The notes: generated by a model from the letters alone, not told the origin. A DNA stretch of 64,000 nt from Triatoma infestans (GCA_011037195.1 JAAEAF010003139.1:1-64000), one strand, 5' to 3'; positions 10,969-23,629 are shown, counted from the first letter of the stretch. Numbers and translations are program-made.

Positions 10969-11657
10969 GGCGGCAACATGTGATAATGAAAGAAAATGAA
11001 ATTCCCTTTTAATAAATGGTGCAATTGGTATCAAATAATATTTCAACAGATAAAAATCTGCTTTCAGGAATGACTATTGAATACGTCGAATTCTAACTTT
11101 GCCGCCCACGACATTCCACCCCAAATCGAATTGGTATTCCCTTACAGAAATGTTACGTTGTGCATAGCGCTCTCAAGTCTTTGGTAATTGTCTGAGGTAA
11201 GCTATGATTTGCTCCCTACATCGTAAATTCATTTCAGTCAGTCTTTTATTACCGTACCAGCTGTAACCGACAAACCTCTCAAGCGTTTCAGAAGCAGAGA
11301 TGATGTGCAATTTTTTAGTTTATAGTTTCTAATGAATCGATTCATGACTACGAATGTAAAGGCCTGTCTCCTGACAATATTAGATGACGCTACTGACAAT
11401 TGTCTCAGACAATTCTCTCACATTGTGTAACGCTTACTTCGGCTATCACAAACTAGAGGAGCGTTCATAACTAGGAGTCTGAGAAAGCATTTCTGGAAGT
11501 GCAAATAGCTGTGATAGAGTTCTACTTATTTTGTAGATTATATACAATTAATTAATTTCCCGGAGCCCTAGTTGTCCAAATTCGATCGACTATATGTATT
11601 CACGGAAATCATGTTAAACAACAAACACTAAGAACATGGAGATGTGAGTTTCTCTTT
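10969..11657. other. Intergenic stretch, nothing recognised
   Basis: Slightly less AT-rich than its surroundings, but no frame over 60 codons and no repeat seen. Confidence 0.5.
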
Positions 11658-11820
11658 GTTTAGAACAGGGATGAGCAACACGCGGCCCGTTAAACATGTT
11701 TGCGGCCCGCCAAGCATTTCTAAAATTGAATTTATTTTATTGACTTTCTCCCATCAATATATTGTTATAAAATTAATTATAATAAAATGGTAGTAAATAC
11801 TAAACCGAAACAATTTTTTG

Positions 11821-11958
11821 TGACGAGTTACTCACTTGTCGGCGACTTGTTTAAACATGCAATACGATCGCGCCGGGTCTGGGCTTGTTTGACGAGATAC
11901 TCACTTGTCGGCGACTTGTTCAATCAAACATGCAATACGAACGCGCCGCGTCACACAA
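11821..11958 (+). repeat. 69-bp tandem duplication inside hAT element 2
   Basis: Two consecutive imperfect units, each with 'gtcggcgacttgtt' and 'acatgcaatacga', starting at 11821 and 11890. It lies in the 5' non-coding part of the element. Confidence 0.8.
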
Positions 11959-12412
11959 TCAGTCAGACTGGTAAGCTGTTAACTAGCAATTTTAGCAATT
12001 CTTGTGTTTCTTGAAAGGCGTGAGTGCAGTATTATTGTCAAAAAAGTAATATTAGATTCTTCTTTACTTTGGGTGGTTATGAAATGAACCTTTTTTACAG
12101 CCAAAATTCTTATATTTACTTTTTCATTCAAATATTACAATGTTTTCTGTTCTCTTACGTTTCCGCACTCAACGTGCTGTCTTCAGAGTGATACTACAAT
12201 ACAGACAATTATTTTATTTATATTATAGTTTGTATCTGTTTTTATTAAATTTCTATTATTTATAATATAATAATATTCTTTTTTATTTGTCCAAAAATTA
12301 CTAACCTTATGTTTTATATTTTGAATTTTTTCTTTTCTTTTTAAGGCTTCGTCAGGTTATTGCTTTTTTTGAAACATTTTTTATACATTTTAGTTTAGTA
12401 ACTAACATTAAT

Positions 12413-12946
12413 ATGTGTTACATGTCTCTTTATTTTTATGAGAATAATGTGTCTCACTTTCCACATTTAGAAAAAGAAAACGTTACTACTTCTCAAAAAT
12501 ACGCACAATATATAGACATTTTAATCAACGAATTTCAATTACGATTCCAAATGTTCAAAGCTGAGAAGACAGCGGTTTTCATGAAAATGTTTTCCTCGCC
12601 ATTTAATATCGATGTGGATAAAGTTCCCGAAGACTTTCAAATGGAAGTGCTTGACATGCAGAACAATACCGATTTACTTCTCAGTAAACATCAAAAATTT
12701 TTATAATCTTATGTGAGCCCTGAGAAATTTCCACTTTTGACGAAAAGTGCAAAGCAAATGATGTCTCTGTTCGGAAGTACGTATGTTTGCGAACAATTAT
12801 TTTCAACCATGAAATTAATCAAAAATGACCACCGATCAAGACTGAGTGATGCACGATTAGAAAGCTGCGTACGTGTAGCTACCTCATCAATTCCGGCTGA
12901 TATTGATCAGCTTGTATCGAAAAAACAATGCCAAATTTCTCATTAA
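12413..12946 (+). pseudogene. hAT transposase C-terminal part, one in-frame stop
   Basis: Two open stretches, 12413-12706 and 12713-12946, are in the same frame and separated only by TAA at 12704-12706, so this is one coding segment of about 178 codons with a premature stop. The second part contains MSLFGSTYVCEQLFSTMK, followed by an RSRL-D-LE-C-ATSS pattern, the hATC dimerisation domain with its conserved Cys-Glu-x-x-Phe-Ser. It ends close to the 3' TIR as expected. The N-terminal finger and first catalytic acids are missing. Inactive. Confidence 0.88.
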
Positions 12947-13179
12947 AAATTTCAAGTAAATTCGTTTTTCTGTTCTTTTCTTGTTTGTTTTTATTTTGCA
13001 TTAAAATTTGTATATGAAATCTTATTTTTTTTTTAACTTTATAGTTTTTTATTCTAATGTTTATTATAAATAAAGTTTTGTAAATTATTAATAAGTGTTA
13101 CTCTATGTGCGGCCCGCCAAAAAATTTTAAAATTTAAATGGCCCGTTGATTGAAAAGGTTGCTCACCCCTGGTTTAGAA

Positions 13180-13568
13180 GGATGCGGGAAAAGTATATTT
13201 TGAGTGAAAATTGGTGCCATTTTTAATCGCTGAAACTTTTAGCATGCTTAATCCAGTACATAGAACTATGTCTGTGGTATGACATGTATATTTTCGTTTT
13301 CTTAAAACATAGAGTGATGGCGAAGGTTTCTTTGTTCTCAGGAAAAATCACAAGTATCTGAGTATAACTACATTGTAGATACTTTAAAATGAGACTGCAT
13401 TATTAAACCTCAAAAGATGCACCCGGAACAATCCTGTACAGTGCCTACCCCCATAGACTCCAAAGTCAGTTTGAGTGTTGGAGCAATCAGACCAGATTGA
13501 GTTAGCTCAATCCTCCTCCTCTGAGGAGAGCCACTATCCTATTCACTTCCGTTTGGTATTATAATTTC
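13180..13568. other. Intergenic stretch, nothing recognised
   Basis: No coding or repeat feature supported. Confidence 0.5.
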
Positions 13569-13570
13569 TA

Positions 13571-14143
13571 GGGTAAAGCTAGGAGAGATGGCGCACATTT
13601 CAAAGTTATGCCCTGTATCAAAATATAGGAGATATATTAATGAGGTAATTCTATAAAACATATGTCAACTACTATTATCTGCAAAAAAATGTTATTTTTC
13701 AAAATAAAGACATTCTCATTTATTCCAGAAACAAATACAAATACACTACATTTGGCCGTCTCTCCTACTATGGTAGGATAGATGAAGCACCATAGGTTGG
13801 AGACCTCTCCTCTGTGAAGGTAATATGGCTGATCGACATGAAACTTGGTAAACACTATGTCTACGAGTCCAACTTTAACGACAGCTGGAAATCTTTCATT
13901 TCAATTGCAATTAATATAGTATATAACAAAATTTACTAAGCGTTATTAAAATTCGAGTTATGAATTACGCTGATGCATATAAATGTTCCCAGAACAGAAG
14001 AACACACAATAACTGAAGAATTTTGCAATATGTTCGCATCTGATCTCTCTACGCATGGACTAACTTCCATGACGCCATGTGGTGGCAAGATAAGTAAAGC
14101 CTGCGTCTTCTCTCCTACCGCGTCATCTCTCCTAGCTTTACCC
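13571..14143. mobile_element. TA-flanked MITE (Tc1/mariner type)
   Basis: Terminal inverted repeats GGGTAAAGCTAGGAGAG... (13571) and ...CTCTCCTAGCTTTACCC (ending 14143), about 20 bp, bounded by TA dinucleotides at 13569-13570 and 14144-14145. The subterminal motif 'tctctccta' recurs near both ends (13759, 14109). No transposase coding. TA target duplication and size (573 bp) fit a non-autonomous Tc1/mariner-superfamily element; the superfamily is inferred from the TA alone. Confidence 0.8.
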
Positions 14144-14145
14144 TA

Positions 14146-15854
14146 TAAAAAATGAAACCTGGAATTTATCCTATCAGTTGGCATACCAAGTAAATTGGTC
14201 GGCCTTAATTTCCCCTATCAACCTCAATCCAAGGCTTTTATTAAAAATTCCAAATTAGGTGAAACAAAATTCTAGGGTAATAATTGCAAATAGATCGAGA
14301 GAGCCATGTGATTGTTTCAAATCAGTTTCACAGAAAATATTGGACATCTTTATGCTGCAGCTTATATTTAGACTGATTGAGTACCACATTGTAGTGGAAA
14401 AGGATACTTCACTACATATTACCATATTAATATACCGAATAATATTCAATACTACAGACATGTATAAAACCCAGTAAGCATGTAATGGTGCGTTGCAAGG
14501 GCATCCAACCATTTAACCGTCACCTCGCATTTTGAGAATATTTCTAGCTAAATAAAATTATGGTTCAGCATGTTCTCATCCTTTTTCTTTTTGTCAAAAA
14601 AATGTTACGCCCTTTTGTATTTTGTAAATGAATAACATTTTTTCTCAGAATCACTGTTGAAAAGCATTTTCTCTTAGTTGCCATGATCACGTCAAATCTT
14701 TTACAAATAGTATGACAGAATTTCGTATAAATATATACGTGAAGTAAACATTGGTTATATTTTATTTCAGTTTTTTGTTGATTTTTTTATATAGGAATAC
14801 AGTTTTTGTTAGAAGAACCAAAATATATCATTTATAATAAAATGCAAACGATCAAATTTCTAGTGACACAGATTTACGGTAATATGTATCCTATGTAATG
14901 TTTCTATAGATTTGACCTGAAAGAGATGGCGTTAAGGAAAATATGACTGCAATAACCTCTCTAAAAGGGTGTTTTAGAAGAAAATATAGATATATAATAC
15001 AAAACTTATCTCTTCTATTGTTTGTGTCTTTCCTCAGAGACTATAAAATGGTCGATGCTTTTAAAACATTCCTGCGATTTACAGGTTTTAGTAATTTTTT
15101 TTTTGTTATATTCTTTATGATTAATTTTAAAAAAATAAACATCTCTTCATCCAAGTATTCCCTAATTCTTCAGATACTTTGTTGATTGTTAAATTTCCAT
15201 CGATAAGAGAAAGGTTTAGTTTATTTTCTGTAATACAGGAAAGCCAAATTATTATTATTATTAGCATAATAATTGTGGAACTTGAGTTATAGTATAGCTC
15301 AGCAAAATTAGTTGTGAAACCTGTGGGCGGAGTTAAATGAGGTCACAGCTACTAGAAAGATTTAGGGATAGGCGAAGCTTAACAGCCGTTTAGGTGTCAC
15401 AACTAAGTTGTTGATCTATACAAGAAGGTTTATCAGTATTTAATTTAAGGAAAATTCCTACATATTAAAACTAATCACCGTCGTCTAATTACAGCTTTAT
15501 GTTCAAATAAGGCACCATTTTTTTTAAACAATATTAAGCATATCTATTTGTAATTTAAAGTGCAATTTAGAAGTTATCGATTAATAAAAATCAAATAATC
15601 TAGGATCAACCGTATCTTAGAAAAATTAAAAGTAAAAATTCTAGAATTTGATAGAATAAAAATAATAATTTTAATAAGCAAAAATGTAGAAATATTTTTC
15701 ACAAATTACAGCAAATTATCCAATCTTGGGCGATTAGATGTATATAGATTATTATAGGGGATAATTTCACTGCAAACTGAAAGATCTATTTGTGCCCGCC
15801 GAAACATTTCTCAGCGCATTGCCCTTCACCGGACAGTGAGCACGGTGAGGACAG
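14146..15854. other. AT-rich intergenic stretch
   Basis: Short open frames only, none with recognisable similarity. Confidence 0.55.
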
Positions 15855-15950
15855 TGATGAGAAAATCTAAGGATCAGCACTGCTGGATTCGAACACGGCA
15901 TATCCGCGTTACTAGTCCAGCACGCAATCACTGAGCTAATCTCTTCTCTT
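15855..15950 (-). mobile_element. tRNA-derived SINE, family S1, copy 2
   Basis: On the minus strand: A-box-like 'TTAGCTCAGTGATTGCG', B box 'GTTCGAATCC', then 'CCTTAGATTTTCTC', the same order and ending as the copy at 3253-3348. I do not see a clear target duplication. Confidence 0.6.
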
Positions 15951-16046
15951 ATTATATATTTGGACTATTAAGGGAAAATATTGCGACCACAAATGGATTA
16001 CAAAGTTTCTCACGGTTTTAAGAACTGCTAAGTTCTAAAAAAAAAA

Positions 16047-17072
16047 ATCTGGTGTGAAACACTCACACAACTTTCTCTTACTCCAGTTCTCAAAATGATA
16101 ATTGACAAATTTTATAGTTTGTGAACCAAATTTAATGAAATTCGTCGAAAACTGAAAAAACTGTTCAGTAAAAGCGCACTTCCGGTTTACTAATTTTCTT
16201 GAAACTTGGAATTTCAGCCATCCATTTATTTCTAACTAATTATGTTTGGATGATAGAATTGTATAATCAACTAGGATAGCACTTTAGATGAAAATCTAAC
16301 CCTACCCCTCCCCTAAAAGTGCCCTTAAAAGAATTTTCCCAGAGAAATGTTTTAGATAAAAGTTGTAGATCTTTGCATGTTTAGTTTATATACGAAGTTT
16401 CATAAAAATCGTCGGAGCCATTTTTGAGAAAATTTTGAAAAAGTGAATAAATCATTTAGTAAAGTGGTAAAGTAAACGCACTTCCGGTTATCCGATTTTT
16501 TTCAAACTCGGAATTTCAACAACATATTTAATTCTAATTAACATTATTTAGATGACAGAATTGTGAAATAAACTGAAATAGCACTTTAGATGAAAACCTA
16601 ACCCCACCCCTCCCCCAAAAGTGCCCTTCAGAGCATTTTCCCGGAGAAATGTTTCAAATAAAAGTTGTAGCTCTTTGTATGTGTGGTTGATGTTTCGACT
16701 TTAAAGAAAATCGTCGGAGCCATTTTTGAGAAAATCGCAAAAAAGTAAAAAATCTAACTAGTAAAGTGGTACTTCCGGTTGAGGAATTTTGACAGATAAC
16801 GTACTGTCAGATCCCATGGTGATACCTAAACGGAATATCAAGTTTCAACTTTCTACGGTTTTTCGTTTTTGAGCTATGCTGTTCACATACATCATACACA
16901 CACACACACACAGACACACACAACACAGACACACACACACACACAGACCATTCGCTAAAAACCACTTTTTTGGACTCGGGGGACCTCAAAACGGATATTT
17001 CCGGTGAAAACTCGATATCGAAAATTTGACACGATTACAATACTTCCTCTTACTAGGAGTAAGAGAAAGTAA
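16047..17072 (-). mobile_element. Family H element, full length, two modules
   Basis: Best-preserved long copy (about 1.03 kb). 3' hairpin at 16049-16070, inverted 15-mer at 16070-16084, truncated module, two full modules, (CA)n tract at 16894-16945 and the 5' terminus AGGAGTAAGAGAAAGT ending at 17071. Useful as a reference for family structure. Confidence 0.9.
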
Positions 17073-17398
17073 AAATACGTTTTCATTAAACGGACGATAT
17101 ATGTATTTAGCAAATTTACAATATGTGCCAGCTAAAAGAGTAAGAGATCAAACTAAAACAATTATTTTTAAGAAATAATGCATCAATGAAAGAATAAATT
17201 GCTACTGCAAATAAATAAAAATACCCATATTCTAAATAGGTACATAGAATACTACATAAATAAAGTAAAATAATTACAAAACAAGCAACTTACATATAGT
17301 TTTAATTTAATATTAAACAAGTTGGTGACTGAATTTGATAAACTTTAATAATGATCTAGAGTTCAAAAAATTAGGAATTCCTAAGTGAGAATGAATTC

Positions 17399-17650
17399 AC
17401 GAACAACTAATGTGGTAAAAGCAGCATTATTGCCCAAATGGAAGTGGGCAGGACATGTGGCTAAGATGTACGAAGATAAGTGGGCAAAAAGATCGACGGA
17501 ATGGAATTCCCTTGAATAAATAATACACGGAAGTGAGGAAGACAGTTTCTAAGGTGGAATGATGAATTAAGTAAATTTTTGTGGGGTACTGAGGAGCAGC
17601 TCAAAATAAAAATAGGTAGAAAAAACAAGGAAGACCTTAGATTGGCCTAG
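17399..17650 (+). pseudogene. LINE 3'-end coding relic
   Basis: The frame beginning at about 17402 reads KWKWAGHVAKMYEDKWAKR, the typical C-terminal 'KW-WAGHVARM...RW-KRV-EW' segment that ends many insect RTE-like retrotransposon ORFs. Stops and a shift follow. No RT domain remains upstream. Confidence 0.6.
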
Positions 17651-17814
17651 TTACCACAAAAATTAATCTGATCATATTCCTTTATTTATTTTTTTTTTTT
17701 ATACAAGATTTATTAAATTTCTTTATATTTCATAAACGATACTGAAGTAACAATTTTTTTTTGTTTATTCTTATATTTTTATGAATATTCATGTTTTGAA
17801 AAACTGATAATAAA

Positions 17815-18067
17815 TCAGAGATATTTTCCGTGATAGCCTGCTTCTTTTTGTGGTCATCGACCGGTTTCGGGCGTTCACCCATCATCAGGATGCTTTTTGT
17901 CACAGAGCAAATTTAGTTGATACACTCATTTTTGCTCTATGCAAATCTATGTTATCACACTGTTTGACAAAAAGCATCCTGATGATGGGCGAACGCTCGA
18001 TGACCAAAAAAAGAAGCAGGCTGTCAGTGGAAATATCTTTGATGCTTTCCGGCTCTGCGGAACCAAC
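17815..18067 (+). mobile_element. Family FB foldback element, copy 2
   Basis: Begins CAGAGATATTTTCC, the same start as copies 1, 3 and 5, and ends GCGGAACCAACAAC. Flanking AACTGATAAT / AACTGTTAAT is a likely imperfect target duplication. The left arm carries an intact minus-strand hammerhead-like core (17852-17893). The right arm carries the same motif on the plus strand (17974-18004), but about 10 nt between stem II and stem I, including GAAAC, are deleted. Confidence 0.8.
17852..17893 (-). ncRNA. Hammerhead-ribozyme-like motif (intact core)
   Basis: Read 5'-3' on the minus strand: stem I strand CATC, core CTGATGA, stem II GGGTG-AA-CGCCC, GAAA, short palindromic stem III ACC/GGT, cleavage triplet GTC, and stem I strand GATG. 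Predicted cleavage lies between 17859 and 17858. This matches the type I hammerhead consensus (CUGANGA...GAAA...UH) except for one extra U between CUGAUGA and stem II. The three-pair stem III has no loop, so cleavage would need a dimeric fold, as proposed for Penelope-type hammerheads. Activity is inference. Confidence 0.55.
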
Positions 18068-18195
18068 AACTGTTAATGAAGACTATTTTGATTATTATTA
18101 TTAATCATGCTATTAACCAATTATGGCTTAGCCATCAGCGAACTCAAGTGTGTCTAAAGACCAACACTAAAGCCCCAATGTATTAACCAATTAAG

Positions 18196-18355
18196 CAATC
18201 TACGACAAGTATACTCTTCTATAGGGAGAAATTCGGTGAGAGAGAATTTAGAGTGCAGGGTTTGGGATTCGGTAGCAATCTACGACGAGTATACTCTTCC
18301 ATAGGGAGAAATTCGGTGAGAGAGAATTTAGAGTGCAGGGTTTGTGATTCGGTAG
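18196..18355. repeat. 80-bp tandem duplication
   Basis: Two adjacent units (18196-18275 and 18276-18355) that differ at only a few bases. The second unit runs on into a frame reading CRVCDSVEEVLYH, which resembles the Cys/His finger at the C-terminus of some LINE polymerases; that resemblance is weak. Confidence 0.75.
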
Positions 18356-18459
18356 AAGAGGTACTATACCACTCTGATGACATGAGACTTCCCAAAAAGT
18401 ATGGGAGTCCGACCTTAAAAGAGTGCACTTCTGGCGGAATCTCTCATAGTTGATTCCTT

Positions 18460-21400
18460 AGGGATAATCATTTATCACATATACGGTGACTAATATTTAT
18501 AATAATTGACTACACTTTAATTGGGCAACTTAATGTACTATATTTTTTCTCTTTCTCTTTAATGGCTTATATATTTCTTTTGTTTAAAGTATATTTATGA
18601 ATATTTATTACTTTAATATTTGTTGATATTTATTGAATATTAGACTCTTTTTTTTTAAATATATAATACATATGTCCCTGCAAAATTGATTAGAACGCTG
18701 TGTTTCTCAACATAGTTGAACAGCCTCACTTTTGCTCGGAAAAGTGAAATCTATCTATTGCTCTATAACACTTTTACTTATTTTTAATGAAATTTTGAAG
18801 AAATTTAAATAAAAGGATAAATTTTATTTAAATCAATATTCGAAAATAAATTATCAAATATTAACGCCTTTCATTTTTTTTCTAAGGTGTAATAATTATC
18901 GAAGTTTTTATACATACATACAAAGATCTCAAATACACACAAAGTGTTATAAGATGTGTTTCTCATCTTAAGAAACAGAAGTAATAATTATTGAATTTTG
19001 CCAAAAATATTAATCAATATTTAACAAAGTACAAAAGGGCCAAGAAAATTATATATAAAAGCATTTCAATATTTAAAGAAGAATTAATAAAAAAAATAAA
19101 TAGATATATACAAAACATTATATTACTGAATATAAAAATAATTATTTATTAATTTTGTTTTGTATCGTAATTATGAGCCAACTATTGAAGCAGAAAATTA
19201 AACAAGACATTTAATTGATTATATTTAGAAGACAAGAAAACAATATTACTTCCTCTTTACTGCTAGTGTTAGAGGAAGTGTATTGCGATTTTGAGTTCAA
19301 TATTTCCTATTATTGAGTTTTCATGGAAATATATGCTTTGTAATCTCCATAGAATAAGGAACCATTTTTTTTTTTTTTTTTTTTTTATAGTGAATGGTTT
19401 ATTTATCTTCTGTGTATTGAGCTCGCGTATGTTGTGTGTGGAAAAACTTTATTACCGCTGAAATATCTTTTTTCCATTTCATTGAAACGAACATTTCCAC
19501 CAATTGATTTTAAATTAGTGAAATTTTCACATTTGAAGAAAATGTTTTTCTATAGAACGGTGAATATTGTAAGAAATGTTCATTGAAAAAGTCCATCAAA
19601 CTATTTTCTGCCTATAATAAATTATAGGCAGTAATTATTATACTCTATGCCTATAATTTATTAAACAAATCAATCAAAATTTAATATAGGTTATGAATTG
19701 TCACAAATCCAAGTTTGATTTTTAGATTATGAATAAAAATTTTTTTAAAAAATCATCCAAGTATTGAATCAGAAATATGGACTTAATTGGGGGTGGAAGT
19801 GAGGCACAGGTGATAGACTTTCTTAAAGTTCCATTTCCATGAAGAAAAATGTAAAAAAAAATAATCAACGATCTTCGAAATCATGTACGTATACTTCAAT
19901 TTTCCGCTAAATGTAAAAGTAGCATTCAAAATAACAATATATTACTTTCTTAAATTATTGTTTAAACAAGACAACAATTACAAAAACTCTTGTAGCATAA
20001 AATCTGAAACTAATTGTGATATTATTTAGTGAATTCTGGTGTGATTTTTTTTTTTAATTTAATAGTAAGTTGTTTGTAATAGCAGAGAGAGAGAGACATC
20101 AAGTTCCCCCATTTGTGAAAATGTTGAATGAACTACTACATACGTACGTACGTATCGTTTAAATGGTGAACCACTTCTCTAGTATTTTTGAATTAATTGA
20201 TTTTGTATTTTCATTATTTATTTCTTTTACATAAGATGTAAACATTAAGCGTTTAAAAATGGAACAGAATTAAAAAGACTTTTTTTTTTACATTGGCAAA
20301 TAAAACAATTAAAAATTATTTAATAATAAAGCAAAGTATAAAAAAAAAAAAAAAAGTTGAATTAATTAAAGAAATTGTACTGATATTTAAAAATAAATAA
20401 ATATTCATCAAATATCCATACATTCTCTAAACAGAACCCTTTTCGTCTGAATAAATTGGTTTATTTCCAAAAGAATTATATAGCATGCCGTTGAAATTTT
20501 TACTAGAAAGATGTGAAAATGTTTATTTCCGAATCTGAAAAGATCAAATAATTAGATTGGTTACATTTTAAATATATATTATTTAAGTTGTAATTTTATT
20601 GGTGCTTTCATTTTATTTCAACTAGTAAATTGGGTGTAATAATTATAAGGCTTAATGAAGCATTTAGGAAATTTTATATAATTCATTTCTAATTAGTTGT
20701 TTTTTATTTTTTTCAAGTTAAATTTCTTTAATTACCAGAAATTATTGTTTCCCCCTCTTTTTTTTTATGTTTTATAAAAATATCTATTATTTATAATATA
20801 AAATAGTTAATAAAAATAAATAAAAAATGCTTACTGTGACTGCACAATGATATTGCATCCCGATGGTGCATTAGCCACTTCTTAACTTTTATTACTTCGA
20901 ATTCACTTTAAATTTATTTAATTTTATTTATTTATTTATTTATATATATATATATATTCAAAATATGTAACACAATTCACTATAATAACAATAATTATTT
21001 TAGTTAAAACATGATTATAGTTTAATAATTACAATTAAACGCCATATAAGTTTAATAAATGATTCAATTTATTATAAAGTTGCAGAAATTATTAGCGCGT
21101 ACGTCCATCAATTAATTATACAACTACACACGGAACAACCAGAGTTGAGACTAAAGTGAGGTGTCGCCCCTAGGCGCGCGGGGCCTAACAGACCCGGGCG
21201 CAACCTTATAGCGCACCTTTCCTCACCCCATGATTATTGCCTTGCCGCCTACGCCCACCTACATTTACCAAAGCTCCAAAGCTCACAATCCATATGTACG
21301 TTATTAGAATAAACTACCTTTGTTAGAAAAAAAAAAATAAGCGCTAAAAGAAATATGAAAAGAATAATATTAATAATATAAAAAGTATAGGCAAGAAAGG

Positions 21401-22040
21401 TGACCGACCATCAAAACAGAAAAGATATAAAACAGAACCTGAACCTCAGGAACATAAGGATAGAAAAGTAAGGAAAAGACACCATCGATAAATAAACAGT
21501 AAGAAAGAAAAAAAACTAAAAATAAAGTATTGGATGATAATAATTTTTAACAGGGGAAAAACATTGAATGTTTGTTGGCATGGATTGGTCTGGATTTTGT
21601 GGGAAGGGATGTTTGAACGTCAAAGAAGAGGGGTGAAACAGCGGCGCCTGGAAAAAGGACAGGGGTTGGTGGTACGAACGAAGGGATGTGTGGAAACCTT
21701 ACTTTAGCCTCCTGACCCAAATTCTAGAAAGTAGTGACACCATTTTTTCTTTTTTGTTTTGTTTTTTCAAAAAAACAAGTTGACGCCCTTTCTTTATTTT
21801 GTTTTGGTTTCGTTTAATTTTATACCATTCTTCAAAAAATATTTCTACCAACATTGACGGACATTTTTTAGAAAAGAAAAATAATTTATTACTATTTAAT
21901 TTTATTTAGAAAAGAAAAACGACCCAAAATAATCTTGGATTAGTGCAAAGATCCCAAACTTCTAGTTAGATAAAGATATTGATTATTGATCATTTATCAT
22001 CTATATAGTTTAGAAAGATTTCAAAGATTTGTTGACCGTT
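18460..22040. other. Long AT-rich stretch with no gene
   Basis: Contains a diverged family H 5' fragment at about 19250-19390, poly-T at 19369-19386, (TACG)n at 20138-20152, (AT)n at 20941-20957, and an unexplained GC-rich patch at 21150-21210 ('ggcgcgcggggcc'). No open frame worth reporting. Confidence 0.6.
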
Positions 22041-22579
22041 GATATATTATGAAGAAATTTGGTGAGGATAGGAGAAGAAAGAAATATTCAATTATGCCAA
22101 CGTTTCGACAGAGTTCCTTGTTTTTAAGGCTTTAAAATATAGATAGTTTTGAAGATGTGGAAAAATAATTTTTAGTAGAACTTTAAAACATACATTTTTT
22201 ACAGCACAGAAACATCAAGAAAGAAAATTAAAAATTACTAGCAACTAAAAACTTTTCTTTGTTTTTTATGTTTCTATTTTTTTTCGGGGTTTTCCACAAA
22301 TCGTGATTCCCTTTAGCCATCGAGCGCAATCGCCCTCTTCCAAGCAACACGATACTCTGCCTGCTCTGTTTTCAGGCCATAACCAACCACCATCTCCTCC
22401 CTCCAATGATTTCAAGATATTCCACTCCATACCCATCCTCTTTCTAATGTCGTCATTTCTAACTTTTTCCCGCTTCGAACATCCAGCAGATCTCCTCCAA
22501 AAATCCATCTCCATTGCCAGGAGTGTCTCGCCCTATCTTCTGTTCAGTACCCAGATTTCCGCGCCATCAGTAGGATGCC

Positions 22580-23141
22580 AAGTGTTTGAGTCCGGTATTT
22601 CTCTTCTTTTGCTTACGTTTAATCAGAAATCTTCAGGTTTATGGGGGATTGGCACATACACCTAGCATAGTGGAGGGGCTGCCCCCTTCAGGAGTCTATG
22701 CTGACCTTAGTGCTTCAGTGTTTGCCATAGAAGATAAAACAGCTACTTCCTGAGTCGATCTGTTGTTCTGATCCGGTCAGGTTGCACCTATTGTCGATTG
22801 CTTGGCTCATAGTCGAAACTAATCTCCTGACCACGATGAGGCAACCGACTTCACCCCAAATTCTAGAAAGCGATTGTGGAGCGAATTGATTGCACCTAAC
22901 TAAGATGGTTTGGACATAATTATAGGGATGGATCTGCAAGGCAACCTAAACGATCCTATAAAGCCAGGTGAACTGGTAAGAGACCAAGACGAAGAAGAAG
23001 GATCACCTGGCTAGATAATATTACAGAATGCCTCCGGGAAACGGGCACTAAATCAATGGCCACAGATAGAGACGGATAGCGACTCTTTTGCAAATCCTCT
23101 GCACTGCAAGGAAGAAGAGGAAGAGAATAAATAAGTAAGTA
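22580..23141 (+). mobile_element. Nested retroelement inside the RTE-like LINE
   Basis: 562 bp flanked by a perfect 11-bp duplication AGTAGGATGCC (22569-22579 and 23142-23152) and ending in an (AAGT)n-like tail. The 3' half reads WLDNITECLRETGTKSMATD on the plus strand, the C-terminal pattern of a LINE (W-D-I-L-A-DR), so it is probably a 5'-truncated LINE; a LINE-derived SINE is the alternative. Confidence 0.8.
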
Positions 23142-23248
23142 AGTAGGATGCCTTGGAGGATCGATGTGAAGATCAGCCTCTTGGTTCCGGGTAACAAATT
23201 TCCGCTCCATAACACTGGGTTCAATAATCCTATTACTTTTTCCCCTCC

Positions 23249-23629
23249 CTAATTCTTCTCTCTACTTCTTGCTTGGAGGAGCCCATCCTTTTCTATTATA
23301 TCCCCGAAGTATTTAAAATGATCCACTCTTTTAATGCATAGTATCTGTATAGTATGACCTTCTATTTGTATGGTACTTGCATTCGACGTGGACAAGTGCT
23401 CCGTCTTATCAAAATTTATGCCCAGTCCCCATTCAGCATAACCGTCCATCAACTTCCTCAGCATATAGCTAGCATCATCTACATCTTCTGCAATAATAAT
23501 CTGGTCGTCTGCGAACAAAAGGTTAGCAATGTACAGATTCTCTGTAATCTTCATTCCTATTTTCCTACACTTCTCATTCCATCCTCCGGGAGCAACCTCA
23601 TGATATATTTTAAAAACGGTTGGTGACAT
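23249..23629 (-). pseudogene. RTE-like reverse transcriptase fragment
   Basis: 126-codon open stretch carrying the RT catalytic box as FADDQ (residues about 38-42; most elements have F/YADD) and the following thumb-proximal segment VDHFKYFGDIIEKDG, typical of RTE-like polymerases (usually 'KYLGS'). The N-terminal endonuclease and fingers are gone. The frame continues beyond the nested insertion into the C-terminal piece at 22266-22514. Confidence 0.8.

Larger units (their letters stand above)
11666..13171 (+). mobile_element. hAT DNA transposon 2, internally deleted
   Basis: Terminal inverted repeats CAGGGATGAGCAAC (11666) and GTTGCTCACCCCTG (ending 13171) are flanked by a perfect 8-bp duplication GTTTAGAA (11658-11665 and 13172-13179). 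The subterminal repeats 'gcggcccg' occur at both ends. Of the transposase, only the C-terminal third remains. This is the hAT type whose ends and protein resemble the GTF2IRD2/ZBED-like group of animal transposons. 1506 bp. Confidence 0.93.

Noticed and set aside
18253..18453. 66-codon gene with a Cys-rich start
   Set aside because: Overlaps an 80-bp tandem duplication and has only a faint LINE-finger resemblance.
22303..22665. Plus-strand 120-codon frame
   Set aside because: Antisense to the C-terminal part of the minus-strand RTE-like LINE and runs across the nested insertion boundary.
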